Counted from the first letter of the stretch, positions 24,746-34,291 are shown. The stretch: DNA of 64,000 nt from JAEUIE01 sp046350055 (GCA_046350055.1 JAXMBC010000001.1:5270001-5334000); one strand, 5' to 3'. The notes: generated by a model not told the origin, from the letters alone. Translations and numbers: made by a program.

Positions 24746-26872
24746 CTACCCCGCCTTCTTCATATCAGGGCGGATGTCGGCGAGTTCTTCCTTCACCGGA
24801 GCGTAGTGGCTGGGCTCCATGATGAAGCTGGCCGTACCGGAGGTGAAGTTACGCAGGTCTGAACTGTATCCGAACAACGAGGCCAGCGGGATGTAGGCGT
24901 GCAACTGGGCACGGCCTTTCTCGAGGCCGGAGTTCAGGATTTCACCGCGGCGACGGCTGGTGTCGCCGGTCAGGTCGCCAATGTACTGGCCGGGGGCCTG
25001 GACGTTGACTTCCATGATCGGCTCGAGCAGCACGATGCCGGCGGCGCGGGCTGCTTCCTGCAGACACTGTTCGCCAGCGATCTGGAACGCGATCTGCGAT
25101 GAATCGACAGGGTGTTCCTTACCGTCGAACAGGGTGCACTTCACGTTCACCACCTGGAACTTGTACTTGGTTCCCTTGCGGCAGGCTTCGCGGAAGCCCT
25201 TCTCCACCGAGGGAATGTACTGCCCGGGCACCACACCGCCGACGATTTCGTCCACGAAGTAAAGGCCATTGGGATCGGGCTTCTCGCCATTCTCGATCAT
25301 CTCCGCTTCGATGGCATCACGTTCTTCCTTGGTGAGCGGCTCGAAACGGCACATGACGCGGGCGAACTGACCGCGACCACCGGTCTGCTTCTGGTGCTTG
25401 TATTCCATCTCGATGGACTTCGCCAGGGTCTGGCGGTAGCTCACCATCGGCTTGCCCATGTTGACTTCGACTTTGAAATCACGCTTGAGCTTGTGCACCG
25501 CGATTTCCAGGTGAAGCTCACCCATACCCGACATGATGATCTGGTTGGTTTCCTGATCGGTCTGGCAACGGAGCGTGGGATCATCCCGCACCATCTTGGC
25601 AATGGCTTCGCCGAGCTTGCCTTCATCGGTGTTCTTGGTCGGTTCAAGCGCGAGGCTGATCACCGGTTCGGGGAACCGGATTTCCTCGAGTATCACCTGG
25701 TTCTTTTCGTCGGAGAGGGTGTTACCCGTCTGGGTTTCCTTCAACCCCACCAGACCGACAATTTCACCAGGGCCGGCGTATTCGAGACGTTCCCGTTCCT
25801 TGCCGAACATGCGGTAGACGTGGCTGATACGCTCGGTGCGGTTCTTGGTTGTGTTCATGTAGGTGGTGCCAGGCATGAGCTTACCACTGTAAACACGAGT
25901 GTAAACGACGTCGCCGGTCGGCTCTGCCACCGTCTTGAATGCGAGGGCAGCCATCGGTTCTGATTCGAGTGCCTTGCGTTCGACGGTTTCCTTCTTGCCG
26001 GGGACCTGGCACTTGATGACACCACGTTCGCCGGGGTTAGGCATGAAATCGACGACGCAGTCGAGCAGATTCTGCACGCCTACGTACTTGAAGGACGACC
26101 CGCAGAGTACGGGGTTGATCTTCATTTCCAGCGTAGCTTTGCGGATAGCCTTGCGAAGCTGATCTTCGGGCACGGGCTTGCCTTCGAGCATGAGTTCAGC
26201 AATGCCGTCGTCATGCATGGAGACCACGTTGAGCAGCTTTTCGCGAGCTTCCTGGGCTTCAGCCTGATACTGTTCGGGAATATCGAGCAGGAAGAACTTC
26301 CAATGCTTGCCATCAGCAGGGTCCTTCTTGATCATCTTCATCTTGATGACATCGATGATGCCTTCAAAGTTGGCAGGCCCCTGCCCTGCGGGAATGGCAC
26401 ACAAGGCCACGTTGGCCTGCAGCTTCTCTTCCATTTCCTTGACAGCGTTGTAGAAGTCAGCACCGATACGATCGAGCTTGTTCACATACGCCATGCGGGG
26501 CACGTTGTACTTGTTAGCCTGGAACCAGACGGTTTCAGACTGCACTTCCACGCCACCCACAGCACAGAAGACGACCACGCCGCCATCCAGGACGCGAAGG
26601 GAGCGTTCGACTTCAGCCGTGAAGTCCACGTGGCCGGGCGTATCGATGATGTTGATCTGATGATCACGCCAGGTCACGGTGACAGCAGCAGAGTAGATCG
26701 TGATGCCACGAGCTGCTTCTTCAGGATCGAAATCGGTGGTGGTGTCGCCGGAATCGACATCGCCCATTTTGTGCTTAGCGCCAGCGTAGTAAAGAATACG
26801 TTCCGACGTGGTGGTTTTGCCTGCATCCACGTGAGCAATAATGCCAATGTTTCGGAGTGTTTCGATGGACAT
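24746..26872 (-). CDS. fusA: Elongation factor G (EF-G) paralogue
   Basis: A complete 708-residue translational GTPase. G motifs: AHVDAGKTT (13-21), GITI (57-60), DTPGHVD (77-83), NKLD (131-134). Domain IV has GGRGQFARV and domain V ends in NFTSGTASFIMEPSHYAPV. EF-G moves tRNA and mRNA through the ribosome. Genuine but somewhat divergent: switch I continues YSAAVTVTW in place of the common SAATT, and domain V lacks the usual LRSMTQGRA wording. Planctomycetes often carry several EF-G genes (the spdEFG types), and it stands alone here, away from the str operon genes rpsL, rpsG and tuf, so it may not be the main elongation factor. Gene symbol used in the broad sense. Confidence 0.93.
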   Translation of the reverse strand: MSIETLRNIGIIAHVDAGKTTTSERILYYAGAKHKMGDVDSGDTTTDFDPEEAARGITIYSAAVTVTWRDHQINIIDTPGHVDFTAEVERSLRVLDGGVVVFCAVGGVEVQSETVWFQANKYNVPRMAYVNKLDRIGADFYNAVKEMEEKLQANVALCAIPAGQGPANFEGIIDVIKMKMIKKDPADGKHWKFFLLDIPEQYQAEAQEAREKLLNVVSMHDDGIAELMLEGKPVPEDQLRKAIRKATLEMKINPVLCGSSFKYVGVQNLLDCVVDFMPNPGERGVIKCQVPGKKETVERKALESEPMAALAFKTVAEPTGDVVYTRVYSGKLMPGTTYMNTTKNRTERISHVYRMFGKERERLEYAGPGEIVGLVGLKETQTGNTLSDEKNQVILEEIRFPEPVISLALEPTKNTDEGKLGEAIAKMVRDDPTLRCQTDQETNQIIMSGMGELHLEIAVHKLKRDFKVEVNMGKPMVSYRQTLAKSIEMEYKHQKQTGGRGQFARVMCRFEPLTKEERDAIEAEMIENGEKPDPNGLYFVDEIVGGVVPGQYIPSVEKGFREACRKGTKYKFQVVNVKCTLFDGKEHPVDSSQIAFQIAGEQCLQEAARAAGIVLLEPIMEVNVQAPGQYIGDLTGDTSRRRGEILNSGLEKGRAQLHAYIPLASLFGYSSDLRNFTSGTASFIMEPSHYAPVKEELADIRPDMKKAG

Positions 26873-27353
26873 CTCTATCTCTTCCCTGTGGTAACTTCCG
26901 GGAGCTTACGCCACCGGTTCGCTGGTCAAGCGAAATAACAAAAGCCCCCTTGATGGCTGTCCTTCCCCTTCATGGGACAGTCACCGCTGGGGTGGTGTTC
27001 GGGCTGAGTGTCACCCTATCCTGAGAAAGGGTAGACAGTTCTGGCGACTGGAAGTGCAGCTTAGGTGAGTAACGCAGACGCTCGCCGAGGCAGGGGCCGA
27101 GGTACGCCAGTACACAGAAGTATAAGAAAGACCGAGAAAAAGGGAAGAGGAACGAGTGCTAAGTGCGGGATCCTTCCGCTTTGCAAGTCCATTGCGCTAA
27201 TGCAACCTTGAAATTGAGTTGGACCAGCACAAGCTTGTGTAGATGCGGCGAGACACCGCATCTACTTAGGGTGTAACGCCTCTTGCATGCCATTATTTAT
27301 TAGATTTCCCTGCCTCCTTTCATTACCATGTGCGTTTCCTCTGGCAGACTCCC
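26873..27353. other. 480-bp divergent region with possible structured leader
   Basis: Lies between fusA (minus) and the nucleoside transporter (plus). On the fusA side it has paired segments CTGTCC/GGACAG (26957-26980), then on the minus strand GGGGGCTTTTGTTATTT, a weak terminator-like run, before the start codon; this could be a leader or attenuator but matches no riboswitch known to me. At 27239-27265 is a strong hairpin, GTAGATGCGG/CCGCATCTAC, whose GTAG end and position recall the MITE-like elements. No tRNA seen. Confidence 0.35.
27239..27265. repeat. GTAG-type hairpin
   Basis: Perfect 10-bp arms GTAGATGCGG and CCGCATCTAC flank CGAGACA. It resembles the terminal repeats of the elements at 28796-28907 and 50086-50216 joined head to head without an interior, and could be a reduced copy. 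Confidence 0.5.
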
Positions 27354-28793
27354 ATGGCTTCCCCGGTTCCAGTTACTCCGTTTTCGCTTCGCATGGCCGT
27401 CTGGCTGGCGGCACTCGCGGTAGGTACTGCTGCGAGCTTTCTCGATCGTATCGTGAACCCGGCCCTTGCATTGCGTTTGCAGGCGGCATGCGGGGTGGTC
27501 TGCCTCATCCTCTTCGTCGCCGGGTTCTCGCGCAACCTCAGGCAGGTCAACTGGAAGACCATCTTCTGGGGCATTGCCCTGCAGATCGGCCTCGCCCTGC
27601 TCATCCTCAAGGCTTCGTGGACCTGGGGGGATGACACCTACTCCGTCTACGAGTTCTTCCGCCGCGTCGGCATGGCTATCCAGCAGTTCCTCGAATTCAC
27701 CACGGCTGGCACCCGCTTCGTCTTTGGCGTCCTGGCTGACCGCGAGACCCTCGCCAAAGTCTTCGGGCCCAACAACAGTGTCATCATGGCTTTCGGCGTG
27801 CTGCCTACCATCATTTTCGCCTCGTGCTTCTTCTCGCTGCTCTACTACCTGCGGGTGTTGCAGTTCTTCGTCTCGGTGCTGGCCAAGTCGATGATGTATG
27901 CGATGCGAACCAGTGGAGCCGAGACCCTCTCCGCCGTGGCCAACGTCTTCCTGGGCCAGACCGAGGCGCCGCTCATCGTGAAGCCCTACATCCGCAAGAT
28001 GACCCAGTCGGAACTGCTCGCCCTCATGGTCGGCGGCATGGCCACCATCTCCGGCGGCATCATGGCGGTCTACATTCAAATGGGGGCGGACCCCGTCGGC
28101 ATCCTCGTCACCAGCGTGATGGCCGCCCCGTGTGGCATGTACCTCAGCAAGCTGCTCTGGCCCGAGACCGAAACTCCCGAGACGCTCGGCAACGCCAAGG
28201 CTCCTGTCGAGGTGCCGTTCGCCAATGCCATTGATGCCATCTCCGCCGGCGCCAGCGATGGTATGAAACTGATGATTAACGTGATGGCCATGCTGGTCGC
28301 GTTCCTAGCCCTTCTGGCCATGATCAACTACCTGCTCGATTTCACGTACATCTCCATCTTCTCCGAAGCGACTCGCGAAGCCTGGCTGAAGCAGTATGGC
28401 ATCGTGAAGTTCGATCTGACTTACATCTTCAGCAAGCTCTTCGCCCCACTGGCCTTCCTCATCGGCGTGGCCGGGGAGGACATCTCCCGCGTCGCTGACC
28501 TTCTCGGCATCAAACTGGTGGGCAACGAGTTCCTCGCCTATGCCAAGCTGACGAGCGAGTACCACTACCAGACGGGAGTCTCGCCGATCAGTCATCGCTC
28601 GTACGTGCTGGCGACGTTCGCCCTAACCGGCTTTGCCAATTTTGGATCCGTTGGTATCCAGCTGGGTGGTATCGGGGCCATGGCGGAAGAGCGGCGAAGC
28701 GACCTGGCCAAACTGGGAATGAAGGCCCTGTTCCTGGGCTTCGTGGCCACACTGATCAACGCGGCGATTGCGGGCATGCTGATGCCAGAGTAA
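27354..28793 (+). CDS. Concentrative nucleoside transporter (NupC/CNT family)
   Basis: A 479-residue inner-membrane protein from the ATG at 27354. Many hydrophobic helices are present, with the CNT core motifs GQTEAPLIVKPYIRKMTQSEL and GGMATISGGIMAVYIQMGADPVGILVTSVMAAP, and NFGSVGIQLGGIG near the end. The Gln-Thr-Glu motif and the following segment form the nucleoside and Na+/H+ binding site in the NupC fold. The second common motif is followed by CGMYLSKLLWPE. It imports nucleosides using an ion gradient. Single gene, followed by a MITE-like element starting two bases past its stop codon. Confidence 0.92.
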   Translation: MASPVPVTPFSLRMAVWLAALAVGTAASFLDRIVNPALALRLQAACGVVCLILFVAGFSRNLRQVNWKTIFWGIALQIGLALLILKASWTWGDDTYSVYEFFRRVGMAIQQFLEFTTAGTRFVFGVLADRETLAKVFGPNNSVIMAFGVLPTIIFASCFFSLLYYLRVLQFFVSVLAKSMMYAMRTSGAETLSAVANVFLGQTEAPLIVKPYIRKMTQSELLALMVGGMATISGGIMAVYIQMGADPVGILVTSVMAAPCGMYLSKLLWPETETPETLGNAKAPVEVPFANAIDAISAGASDGMKLMINVMAMLVAFLALLAMINYLLDFTYISIFSEATREAWLKQYGIVKFDLTYIFSKLFAPLAFLIGVAGEDISRVADLLGIKLVGNEFLAYAKLTSEYHYQTGVSPISHRSYVLATFALTGFANFGSVGIQLGGIGAMAEERRSDLAKLGMKALFLGFVATLINAAIAGMLMPE

Positions 28794-28795
28794 AT

Positions 28796-28907
28796 GTAGA
28801 CGCGGCATCTTGCAGCACAGCGTGGCTTTGTCACAGTATGACTTCAGAGCAACTGAGCAGTTGCACTAATACGAGGAATTGCATACGCGGCAGGATGCCG
28901 CGTCTAC
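28796..28907. repeat. MITE-like element, copy 2
   Basis: 112 bp bounded by 18-bp terminal inverted repeats with one mismatch: GTAGACGCGGCATCTTGC at 28796-28813 and its inverse at 28890-28907. The interior contains a small hairpin GCAACT/AGTTGC. Reversed, the first half aligns closely with the element at 8220-8325. No coding capacity, so it would need a transposase from elsewhere. Confidence 0.8.
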
Positions 28908-29007
28908 TATTATCTGACACGCTCATGAGAAATGCCTGGCACCCCCTTGACTCGGCCTGATAGAATATCAACACTGAAATCTTTAGGTATGGTCACTGGG
29001 ACGGTGC

Positions 29008-30705
29008 ATGGTTCCTTTATTCTGCCCGCGCTGCCAGCGGGCGAATCCACCGGAGGCGCTCTATTGCCACTTTGATGGCACAGGCCTTCGCACGGGAACG
29101 GATGGCAAGTCGGTGACCAATACCACCCTGGGACGGGAGTTTGTTTTCCCCTCCGGCCGCCGCTGTCGCACCTTTGATGAACTGATCACCGCCTGCTCCG
29201 TCGAATGGTCCTCCGCCCGCAACATGCTCCAGCAAGGCGGTCTGCGGCAGTTCCTCTCCAGTATTGGCCGCATGGACCTGGCGCAGCAGGCGGATAAAGC
29301 TGCTGCCCATATCGATCCCGATCTCGGCCTCGATCAACTGCTGGCTACGCTGCCCAGTAAAGAAATGGTGCAACCCCGGCTGGATCTGTCACCACGCCGG
29401 CTGCATCTGGGGAATATCCGTGCAGGTGAAAGTCGGGACATGCAGTTGCAGGTGATGAACCGCGGGGCACGACTACTTCATGGTGTTGTCGAGGTACGTG
29501 GCGACGGCTGGCTTCGCATCGGCAGTGATGGTGGCGGACCAGCCAATGGCAAAGTGCCGGTCAAGACAGGCAAGCAGCAGGACTGCCCCCTTCATATAGA
29601 GACGCAGGGTCTGCCTGCCGGGCAACAGTATGCTGCCACGTTAGCGGTAATGACCAATGGTGGCACAGTGGAGGTGCCAGTCACTTTTGACCTCGCTTCC
29701 ATCCCATTCAGCACTGGCATCCTTTCGGGCTGCACCACACCGAAAGACCTTGCTGCCCGCATGAAGGATGCCCCCAAGCAGGTTGCCCCACTGCTGGAGA
29801 AGGGGGAAATCGAACGCTGGTATACACTCAACGGGTGGAAGTACCCCGTCACCGGGCCTGCTGCACAGGGGATTTCCGCGGTGCAGCAGTTCTTCGAGGG
29901 GCTGGGGCTGTCGAAGCCGCCACCGCTGAGCATTACGACACAGAACATCAGTCTGCAGGGCAAGGTCGGGCAAACGCTGTCAGGCGAAGTGAAGCTGGAA
30001 ACCACAGCGAAGAAGTGGATCTATGCTTTTGTTGAAAGCGATGTGCCGTGGCTGAAGACGGTGCAACCAAGTGTATCGGGTGGACAGAGCGCCACGGTGC
30101 AGTTCCAGGTTAACACGCGGGGTCTGCCTGCGGAGAGCACCCAGCAAGGCACGCTCACCCTGGTGGGCAATGGCGGCCAGCGACTTGCTGTGAAAGTAGC
30201 AGTGCAACTTGCAGCTGCGCCTAACGTGGTGCAGCGATTCCTGCAACCAGTCGTGGCTGGCTGGCTGACTGGTTTGCTCGTTCGCCTGCTCTGCATCGCT
30301 CCAGATCTTGCGGCACGCTACTCCAGCGTCATGCCTCAGTTCAGTTACACGCAGAAGTTCATGCTGCTCACCTTCTGGATCGCCATCCTCATCCTGTGGT
30401 ACCTGCTGCGTTCCACCGGTAAGGTGCGGGACTTTCTTGCTGCAGGCATCGTCGGCAGCCTGGGAGGCATGCTCGGCTCCGCCACGCTGGCGCAACTGCT
30501 TCCTGTGCTTGACACGACCCTGTCACCCGGCACCTGGCCTGGTTCCGCCATCGTCTCCTGGACGCTGCTTGGAGCTGGCGTGGGCCTGGTGGTATCACTC
30601 TGTGGGACCCGCGGACGTGCGATGATGAGTGCCCTCAGCGAAGGCCTCGGCAAGCTGGCGGGCTGGTTCCGCCTGCCGCCACTCGCGCGATTCCTTGGTG
30701 CATGA
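29008..30705 (+). CDS. Zinc-ribbon / Ig-like repeat / membrane protein of signalling cassette
   Basis: A 565-residue protein opening the signalling cassette. It begins with a zinc-ribbon-like CPRC...YC that lacks the fourth cysteine (CHFDG). Residues about 125-230 (LDLSPRRLHLGNIRAGES) and 310-410 (ISLQGKVGQTLSGEVKL; SDVPWLKTVQPSVSGGQSATVQFQVNT) are Ig-like beta domains. The last 150 residues hold about four membrane helices (for example FMLLTFWIAILILWYLL). It could anchor the cassette at the membrane with the Ig domains as a recognition surface. It lies 61 bp before the VWA gene on the same strand. No family name assigned. Confidence 0.75.
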   Translation: MVPLFCPRCQRANPPEALYCHFDGTGLRTGTDGKSVTNTTLGREFVFPSGRRCRTFDELITACSVEWSSARNMLQQGGLRQFLSSIGRMDLAQQADKAAAHIDPDLGLDQLLATLPSKEMVQPRLDLSPRRLHLGNIRAGESRDMQLQVMNRGARLLHGVVEVRGDGWLRIGSDGGGPANGKVPVKTGKQQDCPLHIETQGLPAGQQYAATLAVMTNGGTVEVPVTFDLASIPFSTGILSGCTTPKDLAARMKDAPKQVAPLLEKGEIERWYTLNGWKYPVTGPAAQGISAVQQFFEGLGLSKPPPLSITTQNISLQGKVGQTLSGEVKLETTAKKWIYAFVESDVPWLKTVQPSVSGGQSATVQFQVNTRGLPAESTQQGTLTLVGNGGQRLAVKVAVQLAAAPNVVQRFLQPVVAGWLTGLLVRLLCIAPDLAARYSSVMPQFSYTQKFMLLTFWIAILILWYLLRSTGKVRDFLAAGIVGSLGGMLGSATLAQLLPVLDTTLSPGTWPGSAIVSWTLLGAGVGLVVSLCGTRGRAMMSALSEGLGKLAGWFRLPPLARFLGA

Positions 30706-30766
30706 TGAATACACGGCTGCCAGCGACGAATACTTAATCGACTGACCCGAACCTGAGAGACCTCCC

Positions 30767-32047
30767 ATGCCTGCCAAGATTCATCTCGAACGGATGCTCC
30801 ACCGCAACAGCGTGGCGGTACGTGGCGAATCGGTAGCGTCCTACGCCCTGCTGAAGGTCATTCCTGCTGGCGATGGCAGTGCCCCGGTGCTCCCGCTCAA
30901 CCTGGCCCTGGTCCTGGACGTCTCCGGCTCCATGTATGAAGAAGATGGCACAGGTCTCAGCCGTCTCAAACGGGTACAGCAGGCTGCTCTGGAAGCCATT
31001 CCGCTACTGCGTCCGTCTGATACGCTCACCATCGTTGCTTTTGCCCATTCCGCAGCCGTCGTGCTGCCTCCCACACCGCTCACGCAACTGGCCACCATTG
31101 AGAAGACCATCAACACCATTGATCGCTTCGAGATTGACCCGGGTGGCACCGCCATGGATCAGGGCCTGAAACTGGCCCTTGAACAGCTGCGCAGCGTACG
31201 TAAGGAGAACATGCTCACCCATGTACTTCTGCTGACCGATGGCGAAACCAGCGGTGAGCAGAACTGCCGGGAACTGGCCCAGGCCATGCCCGCGAAGCAG
31301 GAGCATCTTTCCGTCATCGGCGTAGGCAGCGAATGGAACGCCTCACTGGTCAAGGACCTTGCCCAGCTCAGCGAAGGCAAGTGGTACTATGTCGATGAAG
31401 CCCAGAAGAGCGAAACCCAGCGGGTCTTCCTCGAAGAGTTCGCCCACTTGAGGGCGACGGTGTTCCGCGATGTCAAACTGCACATCAAGCCGATGAAGGA
31501 TGTGAATCTGAAGCGTTGTCGGCTGGTCGTGCCTGAGATCAGGGAACTCCCTCTCGAAGCCCCTGAGGAACGGCATCTCGTTGCCAGCCTCGGCACACTG
31601 GAGCGAGACAAGTCCACGCGATATATCCTCGACCTCAGCCTGCCGAACCGGCCCGATGGGCAATACGTGATTGCCCAGGTGGAACTCACCTATGCCACCA
31701 GCGAAGGTCCCGGCACCACGGGAGTCGTCCCTCTGCAGATCACCTACAGTGCCGACGCGCCCAGCTATGTGAATGCCGAGGTGGCCAAGCACATTGACGA
31801 AGTGCAGATCTTCGAACTCAGTAACAACCTGCAGACTGCCCTTGAAGGCAGCAATACCGAAGAAGCCAAACGCCTGGCTATGGCCATCGAACGCAAAGCC
31901 ACGGTGCTCGGTCCCAAGGGTGCCAAGAAGACCATGCTGGCACGGCAGGCCCTTTCCGAACTGAACGCCGGTGGCAAAGTCACCAGGAAGACAATGCTGG
32001 CACTCGACGACAGCGCGCGACTTGCGGAAGAGATGCCGATGCCGTAA
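30767..32047 (+). CDS. VWA-domain protein (TerY/CaCC-like)
   Basis: A 426-residue soluble protein with a von Willebrand A domain at about 42-220. The metal-ion-dependent adhesion site is intact: DVSGSM at 47-52, a threonine in PGGTAMDQGL and the aspartate in LLLTDGETSG. The C-terminal 200 residues are a beta region and a helical tail (EELSNNLQTAL-type). No signal peptide or membrane segment. VWA proteins of this type are often paired with Ser/Thr kinases and PP2C phosphatases, as here, and are thought to assemble protein complexes under phosphorylation control. Confidence 0.9.
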   Translation: MPAKIHLERMLHRNSVAVRGESVASYALLKVIPAGDGSAPVLPLNLALVLDVSGSMYEEDGTGLSRLKRVQQAALEAIPLLRPSDTLTIVAFAHSAAVVLPPTPLTQLATIEKTINTIDRFEIDPGGTAMDQGLKLALEQLRSVRKENMLTHVLLLTDGETSGEQNCRELAQAMPAKQEHLSVIGVGSEWNASLVKDLAQLSEGKWYYVDEAQKSETQRVFLEEFAHLRATVFRDVKLHIKPMKDVNLKRCRLVVPEIRELPLEAPEERHLVASLGTLERDKSTRYILDLSLPNRPDGQYVIAQVELTYATSEGPGTTGVVPLQITYSADAPSYVNAEVAKHIDEVQIFELSNNLQTALEGSNTEEAKRLAMAIERKATVLGPKGAKKTMLARQALSELNAGGKVTRKTMLALDDSARLAEEMPMP

Positions 32048-32062
32048 TCTCAGTCATTAGTA

Positions 32063-32162
32063 GTCAGGAGCCAGAATCCAGAAGTCAGACGACTGAAGTT
32101 ACGCAGAGAATGATAGCAGCATCCTCCATCATTCTGGTTACTGACTGTCTTCTGGCTTCTCC
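32063..32162. repeat. Heptad repeat arrays B2 (TTCTGGN, inverted pair)
   Basis: Left array (32063-32090): four phased units on the minus strand of TTCTGGN/TCCTGAC type. Right array (32132-32162): TTCTGGT, TACTGAC, a 4-bp break, TTCTGGC and TTCTCC on the plus strand. The halves face each other, as in the 4.5 and 56.3 kb copies, and fill the gap between the VWA and FHA genes. Confidence 0.75.
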
Positions 32163-32198
32163 ATGCTAAAACGACCTCCTTGCCTCACGAGAATCACC

Positions 32199-32840
32199 AT
32201 GATTACCTGCCTGTACTGTGCCCATAAGAATGAGGAAGGCACTCTATTCTGCGAACGATGCAAATCTGATCTGCAATCCCCACCGGAGGCGAATGCCATG
32301 TCTGAGCTACCCCATGCTCCTGCTACCGTCCCGATGAATGACATACCCATGGCAGAACCGATCGTGGCCGACACGAGCAGTTATGAAGCGATGCCGACGC
32401 TGAAGCAGGCGGTACTGGCCACGGCACAGGAGGACACCTCCAGCTACACCCCGGAAAAAGTCAACGCGGCACTGGATGCAACTCCGAAACAGGATCCACA
32501 ATCGCTGCCGATCATGACCACCCCCAAGCTGGTAGTCATTCGCGGGCAGAAGCTCAACGTCGAGTACCCGCTCTACACCGGGGATAACTACATCGGCCGT
32601 ACAGATGAAAAGCCGGTGGATATTGACCTGGAAGATCAGGAAGCGACCGATCGCATCTGGTGTTCCCGGCAGCATGCCAAGATCATCTCGGAAGAGCACG
32701 GCCTGAGCATTGAAGACTTGGGTAGCCAGAATGGTACCTTTGTCAATCGGGCTCGCATCTTCCCCGGCCAGGTGCGACCGCTGCAGAACGGCGACGTCGT
32801 GCAGATCGGGACAGTTCAAATGAAGCTCAAGCTGCAATAG
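32199..32840 (+). CDS. Zinc-ribbon FHA-domain protein
   Basis: A 213-residue cytoplasmic protein from the ATG at 32199 (the earlier in-frame start lies in the repeat array). The first 18 residues form a zinc ribbon (CLYC...CERC). A flexible acidic linker follows, then an FHA domain at about 125-210: YIGRTDEKPVDIDL, CSRQHAKII and GSQNGTFVNRARI, with the Arg, Ser, His and Asn needed to bind phosphothreonine. It should read phosphorylation placed by the adjacent kinase, whose gene begins 4 bp after its stop. Confidence 0.9.
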   Translation: MITCLYCAHKNEEGTLFCERCKSDLQSPPEANAMSELPHAPATVPMNDIPMAEPIVADTSSYEAMPTLKQAVLATAQEDTSSYTPEKVNAALDATPKQDPQSLPIMTTPKLVVIRGQKLNVEYPLYTGDNYIGRTDEKPVDIDLEDQEATDRIWCSRQHAKIISEEHGLSIEDLGSQNGTFVNRARIFPGQVRPLQNGDVVQIGTVQMKLKLQ

Positions 32841-32844
32841 CAAT

Positions 32845-34278
32845 ATGCCGATCCTGACCCGTTGTGAACATTGCCAGAAACTCGCCCGGGTCGCTGATGT
32901 CTTTGCCCAGCGTCAGGTTCGCTGTCCATTCTGCAAGCAGGTTTTCCTGGCACGACAAGCGGAGGCAGAGCCGCCCACCGCCGTTCGTCCGCAAGGCAGC
33001 GCCGTCAACCCTGCTGTAGCTCAGGGAGTGACGTTGCCCCGTCCTCAGACAGTCGCGTCTGCTTCGACGAACGGAACCAGCCACAAGAGCACCCCTGCGA
33101 ACTGTCCCGCCTGCCAGTCCAAGCTTACCGGAAGCACCTGCACTCACTGCGGCTGGATGCCTGCGAATAACAGTGTCGCCGTTGAAACAGAAGAACAGCC
33201 ACTGATTTGTACCAATCCTGCTTGCGGGACTGCCAACAATCGTAATGCCCGCTATTGTGCCCGATGCCAGGCGATGCTCCCCAGTCCACCTGGCACGATG
33301 CTTCACGGTGCCTATCGGGTAGACAAGTTGCTCGCCATCGGTGGCTTCGGCGGTGTGTATCTGGCTTTCGATGTCAAAGCCCAGCGACCTGTTGCCATCA
33401 AGGACATGCTGGCAGCGGATCAGAATGAGTTCAGCACCCGGCTCAACTTCTTTCGCCGTGAAGCAGAGATTCTTCGTCTGCTGGAACACTCACCGATTGT
33501 ACCGAAGGTCTACAACTTCATTGAAGATGGTCAGTCGGCCCATCTGGTGATGGAGTACATCCCAGGGAAGGATTTGCTGCAGGTACTGGAGGCCCAGGGG
33601 AATCGTCCTTTCCCCATTGATCTGGTAGTACAGTGGGGCCAGCAGATTTGTGATGTCCTGACGCTGCTTCACTCACAGCAGCCCAGCATTATCCATCGTG
33701 ATCTGAAGCCAGACAACATCATGCTGCTGGAAGATGGAAAAAGCATCCGCCTAATCGACTTTGGCACCGCTCGGGAACTGGAAAAGACAGCCCGCAGTCG
33801 CCTGGCAGCCAAGACCCGGGTTTACACCGAAGGTTATGCTCCGCCCGAACAAGTGATAGGCAAACCGGAACTCCGCAGTGACCTCTTTGCCCTGGCAGGT
33901 ACCCTCTACCAGTTACTCACCGGAAAAGCGCCGGAAGGACAGTACACAGCGATGGAATTGCGTGATATGCTTGGGACATCATCGCCCCAGGTTCCCCCGG
34001 AGCACCGCTGGCTGTATGAGCTGATTGCGATCAACCTGGCGGAAGACACCAATGATCGCTATTTCTCCGCTCGCGAGATCAAGGCCGACTTGCAGCGGAA
34101 AGCCGTCACCACCACAGTCAGCTGTTCTGCGTGTCGGCATGTGAACAAAGTGCGTGAGCCGTACTGCAGTCAGTGTGCCGCGCCGCTGACGGAACCGATG
34201 CCCGGCTGCGTGAACTGCGGCAAGGTGAATCGCCAGGGGAGCCGCTTCTGCACCCAGTGCGGCCAGCGCATGAGATAA
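32845..34278 (+). CDS. Ser/Thr protein kinase with multiple zinc ribbons
   Basis: A 477-residue kinase, catalytically complete: glycine loop IGGFGGVYLAF, ATP lysine in VAIKDML, HRDLKPDNIM, LIDFGTARE, and the APPEQ activation-segment end. It is flanked by CxxC zinc ribbons, three before the kinase (CEHC...CPFC; CPAC...CTHC; CNPAC...CARC as CTNPAC) and two after (CSAC...CSQC and CVNC...CTQC). No membrane segment. Kinases with zinc ribbons beside a VWA and a PP2C gene are known from TerY-P-type triads. It should phosphorylate the cassette's FHA or VWA partners; substrates are inferred. Confidence 0.92.
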   Translation: MPILTRCEHCQKLARVADVFAQRQVRCPFCKQVFLARQAEAEPPTAVRPQGSAVNPAVAQGVTLPRPQTVASASTNGTSHKSTPANCPACQSKLTGSTCTHCGWMPANNSVAVETEEQPLICTNPACGTANNRNARYCARCQAMLPSPPGTMLHGAYRVDKLLAIGGFGGVYLAFDVKAQRPVAIKDMLAADQNEFSTRLNFFRREAEILRLLEHSPIVPKVYNFIEDGQSAHLVMEYIPGKDLLQVLEAQGNRPFPIDLVVQWGQQICDVLTLLHSQQPSIIHRDLKPDNIMLLEDGKSIRLIDFGTARELEKTARSRLAAKTRVYTEGYAPPEQVIGKPELRSDLFALAGTLYQLLTGKAPEGQYTAMELRDMLGTSSPQVPPEHRWLYELIAINLAEDTNDRYFSAREIKADLQRKAVTTTVSCSACRHVNKVREPYCSQCAAPLTEPMPGCVNCGKVNRQGSRFCTQCGQRMR

Positions 34279-34291
34279 CGAGGACGAACGA

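Noticed and set aside
25112..25963. Open frame of 283 codons opposite fusA
   Set aside because: Mirror of the conserved EF-G coding strand; no independent evidence.
26940..27120. Possible non-coding RNA gene (RNase P, tmRNA or SRP RNA) in the fusA-transporter gap
   Set aside because: Several short paired segments exist, but none of the conserved sequence blocks of these RNAs could be found.
28937..28950. Sigma-54-like site (TGGCAC...TTGA) upstream of the signalling cassette
   Set aside because: The spacing between the GG and the second element is one base short and GC is replaced by GA, so it does not meet the -24/-12 rule.
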